Assembly (NCBI RefSeq): GCF_947496985.1
Contig: NZ_CANMEZ010000002.1
Span: forward strand, 558,001-622,000
Direction: 5' to 3'
Source: an uncultured Kordia sp.
GTDB taxonomy: Bacteria; Bacteroidota; Bacteroidia; Flavobacteriales; Flavobacteriaceae
Length of the DNA: 64,000 bases
Shown: positions 51,147-60,702 of the stretch, piece after piece
Layout: every line of letters starts with the position of its first letter
Numbering within the stretch: position 1 is the first letter of the stretch
The notes under the pieces: model-generated
Told to the model about the DNA's origin: nothing
Databases searched by the model: none
The model's input: only the letters and a program-made list of their open reading frames with translations
Made by a program: the position numbers and the translations under genes

Positions 51147-54100
51147 CTATTGAATAATTATTTTCTTTATACTTACTCTTTCTCCATCATTTACACGAAC
51201 CATATACATTCCTGTGGAAGCTGAACTCATATTTAATTCTTCATTGAAAGTAGTTGTAGTACTATCATATTTTTTCTCAAAAATAGAACGTCCACGAATA
51301 TCAAATACACTAATTGTAATTTTTTCAGAAGAAGATGTAGTGAAATTAACAGTAAATCTTCCATTAGAAGGATTTGGCCAAATAGCAAAATCCTCAATCG
51401 TATTATCCGTTACAGCTAATGTATTTTGAATATCAATACGATAATCTTCTACTTCTCCATCTGCTCCATTTTCACATGAAGTTGGGTATACAATATTATT
51501 TCTTTCTGTATATTTTGTAGCAACACGCATCGTTGTAGTTCCTGACAATGCTGTAACAGGAATCATAATCATCATTCCTGAATTTGCAGTTGGACCATTT
51601 GCAACATTATCTGCTTCTCCCAAGTCATATTCTTCACCTGGATCATCAAAACTACAGTTCTGATTCCAATCAATCCATACTTTCGTTTGTGTTCTATAAT
51701 TTCCGTCAGTATCTGCGTTTACAGTAATTGCATACGATTGTTCTTTGGTTACATTTGCTATATCTGTTGCCACATAACTGGTATAACCCGATGGCTTTGC
51801 AGAAGTTCTACTAATATCTCCAAAATCAACAAACGTTGTACTAGTTTCATAATCAGTATTTGATACAGAAGTACAAATAGTACAATTTTGCGTTGCAAAT
51901 GAATTTACACTAGAATATACTGTAGATACACAATCATTTGAAATTCCAACTCTCCAATAATATGTTGTTGCCAAATTTAAAGATGGTGGCGTATAACTTG
52001 TTCCAGTTTGCGTACTTGAAGCTACAATACTAGAAAAACCTGCATCTGTTGCAACTTCCACAATATAATCACTAACAAAAGGATTAGCTGACCATGTCAA
52101 ACTTGTTGACAGAGGCACATTTGTTCCTCCATTAGATGGTGAAATAAGTGATACTGGTGTTAGTGTTCCCGGAAATACATCTAACATTACATCTGTTGAC
52201 CGTGTTGTTGAACCTGAAGTTCCTACTGCAGAAAAGGTATAACTACCTGAAGTAACACCTCCAGTTCCAGAAATAGTAAGTGTTACATTTGTTCCATTCG
52301 CAGAAGCAGAAGTTGGGCTAAATGTTGCCGTAGCTCCAGCTGGAAGGTTTGTTGTAGAAAAATTAGTAGTTCCACTAAATCCATTAAAAGAATTATATAC
52401 AAAACTATAAACTGCATTTGCTGGCTGACAAGCTGTTTCATCATTATCTGTAAACACTAATGCAAAATCTGGCTCTACCAACGTAAAGTTACTAGAGTTC
52501 ATCGCAAAGAAAATATTTCCTGCTCCTTCCACAATAATTCTTGCTTGTGTAGTTGGACTCGTTACAGGCACTGTAATTGCTTGTGAACCATCATTGGGCA
52601 CGTTAGATGCCAATGTGATTGGAAACGTTGCTCCTCCATCTGTAGACATTAAAATGTTTACATTTGCTGTACTTACAGGGGCAATATCTGTATTTGCTAC
52701 ATTCCAAGTAATTGTTTGGCTCGTTCCCATTTCCCAACTTACGTTAGATGTTTGCGAACTTACCGCAAAAGGTCCTGCTGATGTTGTCACTTGAATAGCT
52801 GTAAGATCAAAACTAGACTGTCCGCCTAATCCGGTAGCTGTTGGCTCTCTATCTCGTACAGTTAATGCCCAGTTCATCGTTCTATTCACAATTGCTACTG
52901 TTTCCCAAGCACTATTAATAGTTGGGTTAGTTTGCGTTAATTGACCTGAAGCAACTCTACTCAATTGAGGAATATATCTATTTGGTGAACTTGTTGGTTC
53001 TTGCGATCTATTCATAGAACCACTTGTTAATGTTGGACCAAATGTTAAATATGTTACCTGCCCGCTATCCGTTTGTTCCCAACAATATGTAAGCGCATCT
53101 CCTCCGTCTGCATCTGTTGCACTTCCTCTTAACACGTATGCTGTTCCTTGTGGAATTGTATAATCGTTTCCTGCATTTGCATTTGGCGGATTGTTTACAA
53201 GTGCTGGCGAATTGTTTGCATTCCAGCAAGTTCTTGTTACAAGATTGTCCGTTACTTGTTTTATACTATGATAATGAAAATATGGATCACTATTTTGCTG
53301 TACATTGTCTGGCCCTGTAATTCCTGCATACCCCATAATTGTAGAACCACTTCCTGGCTCTGCGTTTACACCAGTTCCTTCAGTTCTAAAAGCCCATGTA
53401 TGATTTGCCCCCATTTGGTGACCAATTTCATGCGCTACATAATCTACATCAAACGTATCTCCTTCAGGAATTCCATCAGCTGGAGAAGTATATCCACTTC
53501 CTTTACCTTGCGGAAAATCAGTTTCACATACACAACCAATACAACCTGCATTCCCACCACCACCGGCAGCTCCAAATAAATGCCCAATATCGTAATTTGC
53601 TTCACCTATATTATCTCTAAGTGTTTCTTGTAATTCTACATTCCAGTTAGTAGCAAACCAAGGATTTCCTCCATATGTAGGATGATCATCTAAACCACTT
53701 GTACTTGGAGAGTATGGATCTGTATTTGCATTAGTGTAAATAACCGTTTGGTTATTCGCTATAACTTCAAAAGTAACTGCCATATCTGTTTCAAAAATAG
53801 CATTCACTCTTAACATAGTAGTATTAATAGCTGCCATTGCATCTGCTACTGTTCCTCCATGATATGCAGTATATTCTCCTGTTACAGAAATTGCAATACG
53901 AAATGTTCGTAAAACTTGATCATCTGCATCTTCAGGCTCAAATCCAGCATCATCTCCAAGTCGGTTTTGAACTTCATCAATAGTTGCACAACGAAATTCA
54001 TTAATACTACTCACTCTTGCATCTCTAGTATACACAACATATGCATTACTAGCAATATCTGGCTCCATAAAAACTGTTTCTCTATTTGTATATGAAATCA

Positions 54101-54509
54101 TTGTTTCTATACCTTTATGAGAAACACTCATGTGCAATTGTGCGCCATAATTTTCTTGACTAAAACCAACATACGAGGTAATATTTGGAAAATCTGCTGC
54201 CAATTCTGGTGCAAAAACAGGTGCTTCATATAATTTAAAAGCTTCTAAATTTCCATCGATACCTGGCACTTCTACAATTACATTAGAATCAAAAGCAGCT
54301 CCTCGTAATGGAACACTTGTCAAACGTTGTTTAAAATTAGTTTCGTTCAGTTCAAAAAAATGAACTTTTTCTGGAGATAAATTGAATTTTGAAACGATTT
54401 CTGAATTCGTTACGGTTTCTTTTTTCTTCCAATCATTGCTTTGAGCAACTAAAGAAGCTGTACTCAAAAACAAACACATAAAGAAACCAAAGCGTAAAAT
54501 TTGCTTCAT
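51147..54509 (-). CDS. secreted M12B/reprolysin-like zinc metalloprotease with T9SS tail
   Basis: 1120 aa. A signal peptide (about 1-22, SLVAQS) and prodomain are followed by the catalytic domain with HEIGHQMGANH at His360/His364/His370 (HExxHxxGxxH), preceded by Cys-rich GCIGCVCETDF. Later are a PKD/cadherin-like block, a fibronectin III-like domain (about 790-860, LTWSANPFVSDYIVEVATD) and a GEVEDYRI domain. The C-terminal sorting domain (about 1040-1120, FAIWPNPSNGRFTV ... GMYMVRVNDG ... KKIIIQ) ends it. It should be exported by the type IX system. Its likely targets are extracellular proteins. Confidence 0.9.
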   Translation of the reverse strand: MKQILRFGFFMCLFLSTASLVAQSNDWKKKETVTNSEIVSKFNLSPEKVHFFELNETNFKQRLTSVPLRGAAFDSNVIVEVPGIDGNLEAFKLYEAPVFAPELAADFPNITSYVGFSQENYGAQLHMSVSHKGIETMISYTNRETVFMEPDIASNAYVVYTRDARVSSINEFRCATIDEVQNRLGDDAGFEPEDADDQVLRTFRIAISVTGEYTAYHGGTVADAMAAINTTMLRVNAIFETDMAVTFEVIANNQTVIYTNANTDPYSPSTSGLDDHPTYGGNPWFATNWNVELQETLRDNIGEANYDIGHLFGAAGGGGNAGCIGCVCETDFPQGKGSGYTSPADGIPEGDTFDVDYVAHEIGHQMGANHTWAFRTEGTGVNAEPGSGSTIMGYAGITGPDNVQQNSDPYFHYHSIKQVTDNLVTRTCWNANNSPALVNNPPNANAGNDYTIPQGTAYVLRGSATDADGGDALTYCWEQTDSGQVTYLTFGPTLTSGSMNRSQEPTSSPNRYIPQLSRVASGQLTQTNPTINSAWETVAIVNRTMNWALTVRDREPTATGLGGQSSFDLTAIQVTTSAGPFAVSSQTSNVSWEMGTSQTITWNVANTDIAPVSTANVNILMSTDGGATFPITLASNVPNDGSQAITVPVTSPTTQARIIVEGAGNIFFAMNSSNFTLVEPDFALVFTDNDETACQPANAVYSFVYNSFNGFSGTTNFSTTNLPAGATATFSPTSASANGTNVTLTISGTGGVTSGSYTFSAVGTSGSTTRSTDVMLDVFPGTLTPVSLISPSNGGTNVPLSTSLTWSANPFVSDYIVEVATDAGFSSIVASSTQTGTSYTPPSLNLATTYYWRVGISNDCVSTVYSSVNSFATQNCTICTSVSNTDYETSTTFVDFGDISRTSAKPSGYTSYVATDIANVTKEQSYAITVNADTDGNYRTQTKVWIDWNQNCSFDDPGEEYDLGEADNVANGPTANSGMMIMIPVTALSGTTTMRVATKYTERNNIVYPTSCENGADGEVEDYRIDIQNTLAVTDNTIEDFAIWPNPSNGRFTVNFTTSSSEKITISVFDIRGRSIFEKKYDSTTTTFNEELNMSSASTGMYMVRVNDGERVSIKKIIIQ

Positions 54510-54705
54510 AGGTATTTTTAGATTAGGGGGTTATTGTGAAGTTCCAAAAATTGCGTTTTTTTATAAATTAACATAACTTTTCCTTACTTTTTCGATAATT
54601 AAGTGAGTTTGAGCGTTGAATAATATATTTTCATCTATGAAAAGATTCTTTTTATAGATAACAAGATTTACATAACAATCACTATTTTTTGTGATCGGAA
54701 TTAAA

Positions 54706-54713
54706 TAGTTTTG
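54706..54713 (+). promoter_or_regulatory. -7 promoter element of ribF
   Basis: TAGTTTTG, a perfect TAnnTTTG, 17 bases before the GTG start. A TTTG at 54688-54691 is closer (14 nt) than ideal. Confidence 0.4.
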
Positions 54714-54730
54714 TAAAAAAGCAACGAATA

Positions 54731-55663
54731 GTGAATACCATAGATTTTTCTGAAGCATATACAGCTGAAAATCCATCCGCAATAACCATAGGAACTTTCG
54801 ATGGTGTTCATGTGGGACATAAAAAGATTATTGAAAACCTTATTGAAAAATCTGATGGACTTTCCACAACATTGCTTACTTTTTTTCCACATCCGCGAAT
54901 GGTATTGCAACAAGATGCCGGCATAAAACTTATTAATACAATTGAAGAACGCATTCAACTCTTAAACGAAACAGGTTTAGATAATTTAATTGTATATCCT
55001 TTTAGCAAAGAGTTTTCACGATTGACAGCGAAAGATTTTGTGCGTGATTTATTAATTGATCGATTGAACTTAAAGAAAATCATTATTGGATACGATCATC
55101 GTTTTGGAAGAAACCGAACAGCTAATATTGATGATTTAAGAGAATTTGGAGAAGCACTCAATTTTGAGGTCGCAGAAATTAAAGCCAAAGAAATTGATGA
55201 TATTACAATTAGCTCTACCAAAATTAGAAAAGCATTAAATGAAGGCGATATAGAAACCGCAAATATGTATCTTGGATATGAATTTATGCTAACAGGAAAC
55301 GTAATTCACGGTAAAGGATTAGGACGAACTATAAAATATCCAACAGCAAATATTCATATAAAAGAAAACTATAAGTTAATTCCAAAACAAGGTGTATATG
55401 CTGTAAAAAGCACTATTGAAAATCGTATGGTTTTTGGAATGATGAATATTGGTACAAATCCTACTGTAGAAGGAAAAGAACAAACTATTGAGGTTCACTT
55501 TTTTGACTTTTCGGATGATATTTATAATCAAAATATTCAAGTATTATTATTAGGTCGCTTGCGCGATGAACAAAAATTTGAGTCTGTAGAAAAACTGCAA
55601 GAACAATTGTTAAAAGACAAGAGACAATCCTTAGCACTAATTGAAAAATACAATGCTCAATAA
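54731..55663 (+). CDS. ribF: bifunctional riboflavin kinase/FAD synthetase
   Basis: 310 aa. The N-terminal nucleotidyltransferase domain has TIGTFDGVHVGHKKII and the later ISSTKIRKAL. The C-terminal flavokinase domain (about 185-308) has GKGLGRTIKYPTANI, QGVYAVKS and IGTNPTVEGKEQTIEVHFFDF. It makes FMN and FAD from riboflavin. The GTG start at 54731 follows a -7 element. It overlaps the next gene by 11 bases. Confidence 0.94.
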   Translation: MNTIDFSEAYTAENPSAITIGTFDGVHVGHKKIIENLIEKSDGLSTTLLTFFPHPRMVLQQDAGIKLINTIEERIQLLNETGLDNLIVYPFSKEFSRLTAKDFVRDLLIDRLNLKKIIIGYDHRFGRNRTANIDDLREFGEALNFEVAEIKAKEIDDITISSTKIRKALNEGDIETANMYLGYEFMLTGNVIHGKGLGRTIKYPTANIHIKENYKLIPKQGVYAVKSTIENRMVFGMMNIGTNPTVEGKEQTIEVHFFDFSDDIYNQNIQVLLLGRLRDEQKFESVEKLQEQLLKDKRQSLALIEKYNAQ

Positions 55664-57047
55664 ATTTCTATACAAACAAGTAGACAATACCAGCCTCGTT
55701 ATATTTCGAGTCGTCTTTGGGCTGCTTATTGGTTTAGAAGGATTTGGCGCTATTTTTACTGGTTGGGTAAAACGTACGTTTATTGAACCTGATTTTACTT
55801 TTCCATTTATTGGTTTTGAAGGTGTGCTTTCACCAATACATCAAACATTAAAACATTCTTTATTAGATTTTCAAGTATTCGGAATCAACTTTGCCAATTA
55901 TTCTTATGGCTTCTATTTGTATTTTGCCATCATGGGACTTTGTGGCTTTTTGGTAATGCTTGGTTATAAATATCGCTGGAGCATGGGCATTTTCACAGTC
56001 ATGTGGACTTGTGTGTATTTAATGCAAAAAACATCCTACAACAATCATTATTATCTATTGATATTGCTCTGTATTTTTATGTGGATTGTTCCTGCAAATC
56101 GTTATTTATCATTAGATGTAAAACTAAAACCAGCACTAAAGAAGATTTCCATGCCCAATTGGTGCGTTTGGATTTTTATTTTACAACTATTCATTGTGTA
56201 TACATATGCTTCTGTTGCCAAAATGTATCCAGATTGGCTCAATGGAGAAGTCACTAAAAATTTAATGGCAAGCAAAAAAACACTGCCAATTGTTGGTGAT
56301 TTTTTACAGCAAGGTTGGATTCATTACTTACTTACATACGTTGGAATTGGTTTTGACTTATTAGTAATTCCATTGCTATTATGGAAACGCACACGTGTAT
56401 TCATCTTTTGTTGTTCTATTGTATTTCATTTATTCAATTCATTTGTACTACACATTGGAATCTTTCCATACATGTCATTAGCGTTGTGTATCTTCTTTTT
56501 TGACCCCGAAACCATTCGAAACATATTCCTCCCAAAAAAAGAAGTATATAAAGGTGACGAAGTAATAATATCATCATACAGAAACATCTTAATTCCGCTG
56601 TTTGCAATTTATTTTATCTTTCAAGTTTTATTACCGTTACGCCATTGGACTTTTCAAAATGATGTCCTATGGACAGAAGAAGGACATCGCTTAAGTTGGC
56701 GTATGATGTTACGATCTAAAACAGGATACGTACAGCTCAAAGTTGTAGATAAGAATACAAACGTTGTTACTTATGTCAATCCCGCATCATACACATCACC
56801 TAAACAAGCGACAAGAGTTGCTGTAAAACCTGACATGTTATGGCAATTTGCTCAAATTCTTGAAGAAAAATTTGCCTCAGAAGGAAAAGAAGTCAGCATC
56901 TATGCAATTGGTCGTGTACGCGTAAATAATCATAAGTATCAACAACTATTTGACCCTACAGTAGATTTAGCTGCTGAAGAATGGTCACATTTTTCTCATC
57001 ATACATGGTTATTACCTTTTAAAAGCAAATATGATACTAAAGAATAG
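55653..57047 (+). CDS. HTTM domain membrane protein (vitamin K gamma-carboxylase related)
   Basis: 464 aa from ATG 55653 (a TTG at 55641 is less likely). The sequence begins DNTSLVIFRVVFGLLIGLEGFGAIFTGWVKR and continues through about nine helices, with QKTSYNNHYYLLILLCIFMW, the HTTM core. A hydrophilic C-terminal part (about 345-464) faces outward. HTTM proteins are related to the vitamin K-dependent carboxylase, but bacterial members have uncertain chemistry. It overlaps the ribF end by 11 bases and may be translated with it. Confidence 0.82.
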   Translation: MLNKFLYKQVDNTSLVIFRVVFGLLIGLEGFGAIFTGWVKRTFIEPDFTFPFIGFEGVLSPIHQTLKHSLLDFQVFGINFANYSYGFYLYFAIMGLCGFLVMLGYKYRWSMGIFTVMWTCVYLMQKTSYNNHYYLLILLCIFMWIVPANRYLSLDVKLKPALKKISMPNWCVWIFILQLFIVYTYASVAKMYPDWLNGEVTKNLMASKKTLPIVGDFLQQGWIHYLLTYVGIGFDLLVIPLLLWKRTRVFIFCCSIVFHLFNSFVLHIGIFPYMSLALCIFFFDPETIRNIFLPKKEVYKGDEVIISSYRNILIPLFAIYFIFQVLLPLRHWTFQNDVLWTEEGHRLSWRMMLRSKTGYVQLKVVDKNTNVVTYVNPASYTSPKQATRVAVKPDMLWQFAQILEEKFASEGKEVSIYAIGRVRVNNHKYQQLFDPTVDLAAEEWSHFSHHTWLLPFKSKYDTKE

Positions 57048-57067
57048 CTTGACTTAAACAACGCAAC

Positions 57068-57940
57068 ATGTCTGAACACATAGAAAATATTATCTTCTCA
57101 AGATTCGTAAAACAACCGATTCCTTTTGAATTTATTTCTATCAAAACCTTACGTGATCGCTGTGAAAAAAGTAAGTATGACTTATCAAAACCGCATCGAA
57201 TTGCATTTCATGCACTTATTATTATTACCAAAGGGACAGGTACACATAACATCGATTTTAAAGAACAAAAACTATTCCCAGGTGTTATCTTACCTCTTAC
57301 CAACGATCAAGTACATTCATTCAGTAAAAAACGTACTACAGATGGTTTCGTTATTTCGTTTGAGGAAGGATTCATTACGCAAAATATCAGCGAGAAAAAT
57401 TTATTTCACTTTCTACATATTTACAATACGCCAAATGTTTATGTTGGTGAAGAAAACTTACAGGCGCTACAACCATTTTTAACACTTCTTGAAGATTTAC
57501 ACAAAGATGAAAACCTAAACATGAAGCCTGAAATGATCAACACTATATTTATGGCGTTATTATTCAAAATCAAGCAACTTTCCATATATCAGCACAAAAC
57601 ATTTGAAAGTAAACGTTTTAAAGATTTTCTAACATTCAAATTATTAATTACACAGGAATATACAGAAAGTCACAGCGCAAAATCATATGCAAAAAAAATG
57701 GGCGTATCATATAAATACCTCAACGATATTTGCAAAGACGTTGGAGGAAAAACAGCCAAAGCTTTTCTAGATAGTTGGCTACTATTAGAAATAAAAAGAA
57801 ACATTTCTGAACAAAAATATACTTCACAAGAAATTGCTTTTAAAATGGGCTTCAACGAGCCATCTAACTTTATCAGATTCTTTAAAAAATATACAAACAC
57901 AACACCAAATCAGTTCTTAAAACAGTTTGATAAAAATTAG
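57068..57940 (+). CDS. AraC family transcriptional regulator
   Basis: 290 aa. The N-terminal cupin-like sensing domain (about 1-165, IAFHALIIITKGTGTHNIDFKEQKLFPGVILPL) is followed by two helix-turn-helix motifs in the last 100 residues (YAKKMGVSYKYLNDICKDVGGKTA; SQEIAFKMGFNEPSNFIRFFKKYTNTTPNQF). The ligand is unknown. It lies just before a peroxiredoxin-DoxX-NTF2 operon on the same strand and is a natural candidate to control it. Confidence 0.88.
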   Translation: MSEHIENIIFSRFVKQPIPFEFISIKTLRDRCEKSKYDLSKPHRIAFHALIIITKGTGTHNIDFKEQKLFPGVILPLTNDQVHSFSKKRTTDGFVISFEEGFITQNISEKNLFHFLHIYNTPNVYVGEENLQALQPFLTLLEDLHKDENLNMKPEMINTIFMALLFKIKQLSIYQHKTFESKRFKDFLTFKLLITQEYTESHSAKSYAKKMGVSYKYLNDICKDVGGKTAKAFLDSWLLLEIKRNISEQKYTSQEIAFKMGFNEPSNFIRFFKKYTNTTPNQFLKQFDKN

Positions 57941-57980
57941 ATCAGTTACATATTGACTATTTTTTTAAACATATAGATAA

Positions 57981-58010
57981 TTCGTTTTCAACGATGTAGA
58001 AATACATTTG
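57981..58010 (+). promoter_or_regulatory. promoter of the peroxiredoxin operon
   Basis: TTCG at 57981-57984 (one off TTTG), 18-nt spacer, TACATTTG at 58003-58010. It is 22 bases before the ATG at 58032. The operon therefore has its own promoter separate from the araC gene. Confidence 0.5.
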
Positions 58011-58031
58011 CATCAATAAAAAAACGAAGCT

Positions 58032-58688
58032 ATGACTTTACAAGAACAACTAAAAGTAGTCCGTGACGCTACAATGGAACGAATGCCCCAAGCCGTCATT
58101 GAAACATTTACGAATAGTATTCAAACTATTCAAAATGACAAACTAAAACAGAATGCATTACAAATTGGTGACACCATTCCGAACATATCATTAATTGACT
58201 ATTATGGAACTAATGTTAAGATACAAGAAATTCAACAAACAGAATTTCTAATCCTTAACTTTTATCGTGGCGGTTGGTGCCCATATTGTAATATGGAATT
58301 ACGCGAATTTGAACGACTGCGAAGCGATTTTAAAAAAGTAAATACCGATGTTATTGCTATCAGTGCAGAATTACCAAAACTAGCTGCACAAACGTCTCAA
58401 AAAAACACGATCTCCTATCCTATTCTTACAGATATACATGCTGAATTTATGAAAGCAATGGGAATAGTTTTCCAACTCGATGACGCTTCCAAAAGAGAAT
58501 TTGACAACTTCGGAATGGACTTTTCTAAAATTCATGGAAATCACAACAATGAATTACCTGTTCCGGCTATTTATGTCATTGATCGAAATCAAAAAATTGT
58601 ATTCATTCACTTTGAAGAAGATTATATGACACGCATGGAACCTACCAAACTACTCGAAATATTAACAACTAAAAACAATACATTATGA
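58032..58688 (+). CDS. peroxiredoxin-like protein (AhpC/TSA)
   Basis: 218 aa. A helical N-terminal extension (about 1-45) is followed by the thioredoxin fold. The active-site stretch is NFYRGGWCPYCNMELREF with Cys83 and Cys86, a CxxC arrangement found in the peroxiredoxin-like group rather than the classic TxxC. Substrate hydroperoxides are expected. The stop overlaps the next gene by four bases (ATGA). It is the first gene of a three-gene operon. Confidence 0.82.
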   Translation: MTLQEQLKVVRDATMERMPQAVIETFTNSIQTIQNDKLKQNALQIGDTIPNISLIDYYGTNVKIQEIQQTEFLILNFYRGGWCPYCNMELREFERLRSDFKKVNTDVIAISAELPKLAAQTSQKNTISYPILTDIHAEFMKAMGIVFQLDDASKREFDNFGMDFSKIHGNHNNELPVPAIYVIDRNQKIVFIHFEEDYMTRMEPTKLLEILTTKNNTL

Positions 58689-59068
58689 AAAAAGACAAAA
58701 TTATATATTGGGTTTCAACAGGATTTTTATGCTTGCTATTTTTCATGGGCGCAATGATGTACATTTTCAATTACCCAAGAGCAGAATTATTCTTTAACAA
58801 CTTAGGGTTTCCTACTTGGATTATTTACCCATTGGCTATTTTAAAAATCGCTGGTGCGATTACAGTAGCAACCAAATGGAATTTATTTTTAAAAGAGTTG
58901 GCTTACGCCGGATTTTTATTTGATGCAATACTTGCTTTAGTAGCACATGTAATGGTTTCAGATGGAGAATATATGTTTTCTGGAATTGCATTGGTATTTA
59001 TTACAATTTCTTGGATATACGACAGAAAAATATATGGAAACTTAAAACACGTTAAAAATGACAACTAA
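58685..59068 (+). CDS. DoxX-like membrane protein
   Basis: 127 aa with four membrane helices (about 8-28, 48-67, 74-93, 100-118), the DoxX/DoxD-like four-helix layout (FFMGAMMYIFNYPRAELFFNNLGFPTWIIYPLAILKIAGA). DoxX proteins often accompany redox or stress genes, and this one is translationally coupled to a peroxiredoxin-like gene. Its end overlaps the next gene by 11 bases. Confidence 0.75.
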   Translation: MKKDKIIYWVSTGFLCLLFFMGAMMYIFNYPRAELFFNNLGFPTWIIYPLAILKIAGAITVATKWNLFLKELAYAGFLFDAILALVAHVMVSDGEYMFSGIALVFITISWIYDRKIYGNLKHVKNDN

Positions 59069-59438
59069 AACAACAACAGGATTACAAAAAACTATTGAAA
59101 CGCTTATAAAAGCAGGAACAAGTTTTGATTTAGAAAAGTTAAATAAACTATATCACAACGATTTACAAGTCATCATGATTGATACTGAAAAGCAAAAAAT
59201 GTTGGCAACTAAAACAGAATTCATACAATTGTTTGAAGCCAAAAAAGCCAATAATGAACAAGATTTGAATACTTGGGCAGCAATTCATCATGTACATGTA
59301 AAAGAAAATACTGGCTTGGTTATTTTGGATAGAAAAGTAAATTTGACAGGCACGGAAAGTCTCATAAATTTAAATATTGATTTTGTATGGGAAGATAACC
59401 GTTGGCAAGTAACACGAGAAGTTATACTAACATTATAA
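59058..59438 (+). CDS. NTF2/SnoaL-like small protein
   Basis: 126 aa. The cone-like alpha/beta pattern (LIKAGTSFDLEKLNKLYHNDLQVIMID ... FIQLFEAKKA ... GLVILDRKVNLTG ... NIDFVWEDNRWQVTREVI) fits the NTF2-like superfamily. No catalytic residue can be assigned. It is the last gene of the peroxiredoxin operon and overlaps the DoxX-like gene by 11 bases. Confidence 0.7.
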   Translation: MTTKTTTGLQKTIETLIKAGTSFDLEKLNKLYHNDLQVIMIDTEKQKMLATKTEFIQLFEAKKANNEQDLNTWAAIHHVHVKENTGLVILDRKVNLTGTESLINLNIDFVWEDNRWQVTREVILTL

Positions 59439-59455
59439 ATTATTAAAAGAAATAT

Positions 59456-59495
59456 AAACAAGAAATCACTCTTTAACAAGAGTGATTTCTTGTTT
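59456..59495. terminator. bidirectional terminator after the peroxiredoxin operon
   Basis: An 18-bp stem (AAACAAGAAATCACTCTT with its complement) around TAAC, then an A/T-rich run. It lies between the operon and the convergent lipoprotein gene. Confidence 0.8.
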
Positions 59496-59521
59496 AAAAA
59501 AAGATGTTTAACTAACTATAA

Positions 59522-60319
59522 TCATTGTGCATTCACATACGAGAATTGAAGATTATAATACACGTTCCCGGCTTCTAAAAATTGTCCGGTTTCAGGATAT
59601 CCTTGTGCATTATAGGTATATGTATAACTTTCCGTTAATACATTTGAACTTCCGGTTCGAATATCTTTTTTAATCAGATTATTTTGTCCGCCTTCCAAAG
59701 CACCATAATTCTGATCCAGCATATTTAAAATATTGATAAACTCAATATTTTTATGAATTCCATTTTGACCGTCGTAGAAATAATCGGTATCAAAATCAGC
59801 AACATCATAATCTTCCCGCATTAAATTTCCATTAGCAAACGTATATGACAATGATACGCCTGCTATGGTTTGCGTTTGAAAATTCCCAATGTATTGATTC
59901 GATTGAATTTCTGTTCCGTCTGCATTATAAGTCAATTCAGATCTGATAGCACTCTCTGATCCAAATAAAGTATATACATGCACAATATATTGTGTAAGTT
60001 GTCCACTTCCATCATATGCAAATGTGGTAAATGCACGTAACACATTTGGTGCATCTTCTTCATAAAAATTGATTCTGGATAATCTATCATTTTCATATAA
60101 ATATTCATTCATCAACGAGCCATCAGTGTACCTTCTGTCTATCAAACGGTTTCCTTCATAATTATAGGTAATGATCTCATCGTCATCATCCGGATCTATA
60201 GCCATCATTCGTATTTCTTTGATTAAAAGTGCTCCTGAAGTTGGCGGTTCATCATCTGAATTCTCAGAACATGAAGACAATAAAACGGCAATAAAAAGCA
60301 AGTAAAAATAGTGTTTCAT
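59522..60319 (-). CDS. hypothetical lipoprotein with YD-like repeats
   Basis: 265 aa. The N-terminal signal ends in a lipobox LLSSC (Cys near 17), followed by an Asp/Glu-rich linker. The remainder repeats a YNYEGNRLIDRRYTDG, YLYENDRLSRINFY, FAYDGSGQLTQYIV pattern, like degenerate YD/RHS-type beta-strand repeats in Bacteroidota lipoproteins. It is probably attached to the outer membrane. No function is known to me. Confidence 0.7.
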   Translation of the reverse strand: MKHYFYLLFIAVLLSSCSENSDDEPPTSGALLIKEIRMMAIDPDDDDEIITYNYEGNRLIDRRYTDGSLMNEYLYENDRLSRINFYEEDAPNVLRAFTTFAYDGSGQLTQYIVHVYTLFGSESAIRSELTYNADGTEIQSNQYIGNFQTQTIAGVSLSYTFANGNLMREDYDVADFDTDYFYDGQNGIHKNIEFINILNMLDQNYGALEGGQNNLIKKDIRTGSSNVLTESYTYTYNAQGYPETGQFLEAGNVYYNLQFSYVNAQ

Positions 60320-60544
60320 AACATTTAGATTAATTGTTGCACAAAGAACCTAAAAGCAGTTGCACTGCGAAAACCAAGCTATTTACATTTTATAAAAACG
60401 CAATAAAAACTCCCTGTTTTGTTCTAAAAAAATGATTCCGCTAAAGAAGTTTAGTATTTAATTGTAAAAAACCTATTCAATATTTAGCGTAAATACTACT
60501 TTTTTGATCCTTTTGATTATTTTTGTGCCTTCAATAATCAGCGC

Positions 60545-60692
60545 GTTAAGGATAGAGGCGGCATCCTTTTATCTTCAGTTTGAGTGATCTTGTAATGTTG
60601 AGCATCGTCGAAACAAGCAAAATAGTATCGAGAACAAGATAAAAGATATAGCCGAAAGCCTGACCGAAGAGAAATCGGAGGAAACGCCAAAA
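60545..60692 (+). ncRNA. candidate structured RNA upstream of serS
   Basis: The sequence can fold on itself: GGCG (60557-60560) with CGCC (60685-60688), TTTTATCTT (60567-60575) with AAGATAAAA (60636-60644), and CCGA/TCGG (60664-60667 with 60675-60678). AGGCGGCATCC and AAAGATATAGCCGAAAGCC look like conserved motifs I recall from flavobacterial intergenic RNAs (possibly the Flavo-1 family, unconfirmed). It ends 10 bases before the serS ATG, so it may be a leader or an independent RNA. Confidence 0.4.
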
Positions 60693-60702
60693 ACATAACA
60701 AA

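Noticed and set aside
53148-53579. 143-codon plus-strand frame inside the metalloprotease
   Set aside because: It covers the reverse of the HExxH region, which is clearly coding on the minus strand; Cys/Trp-rich shadow composition.
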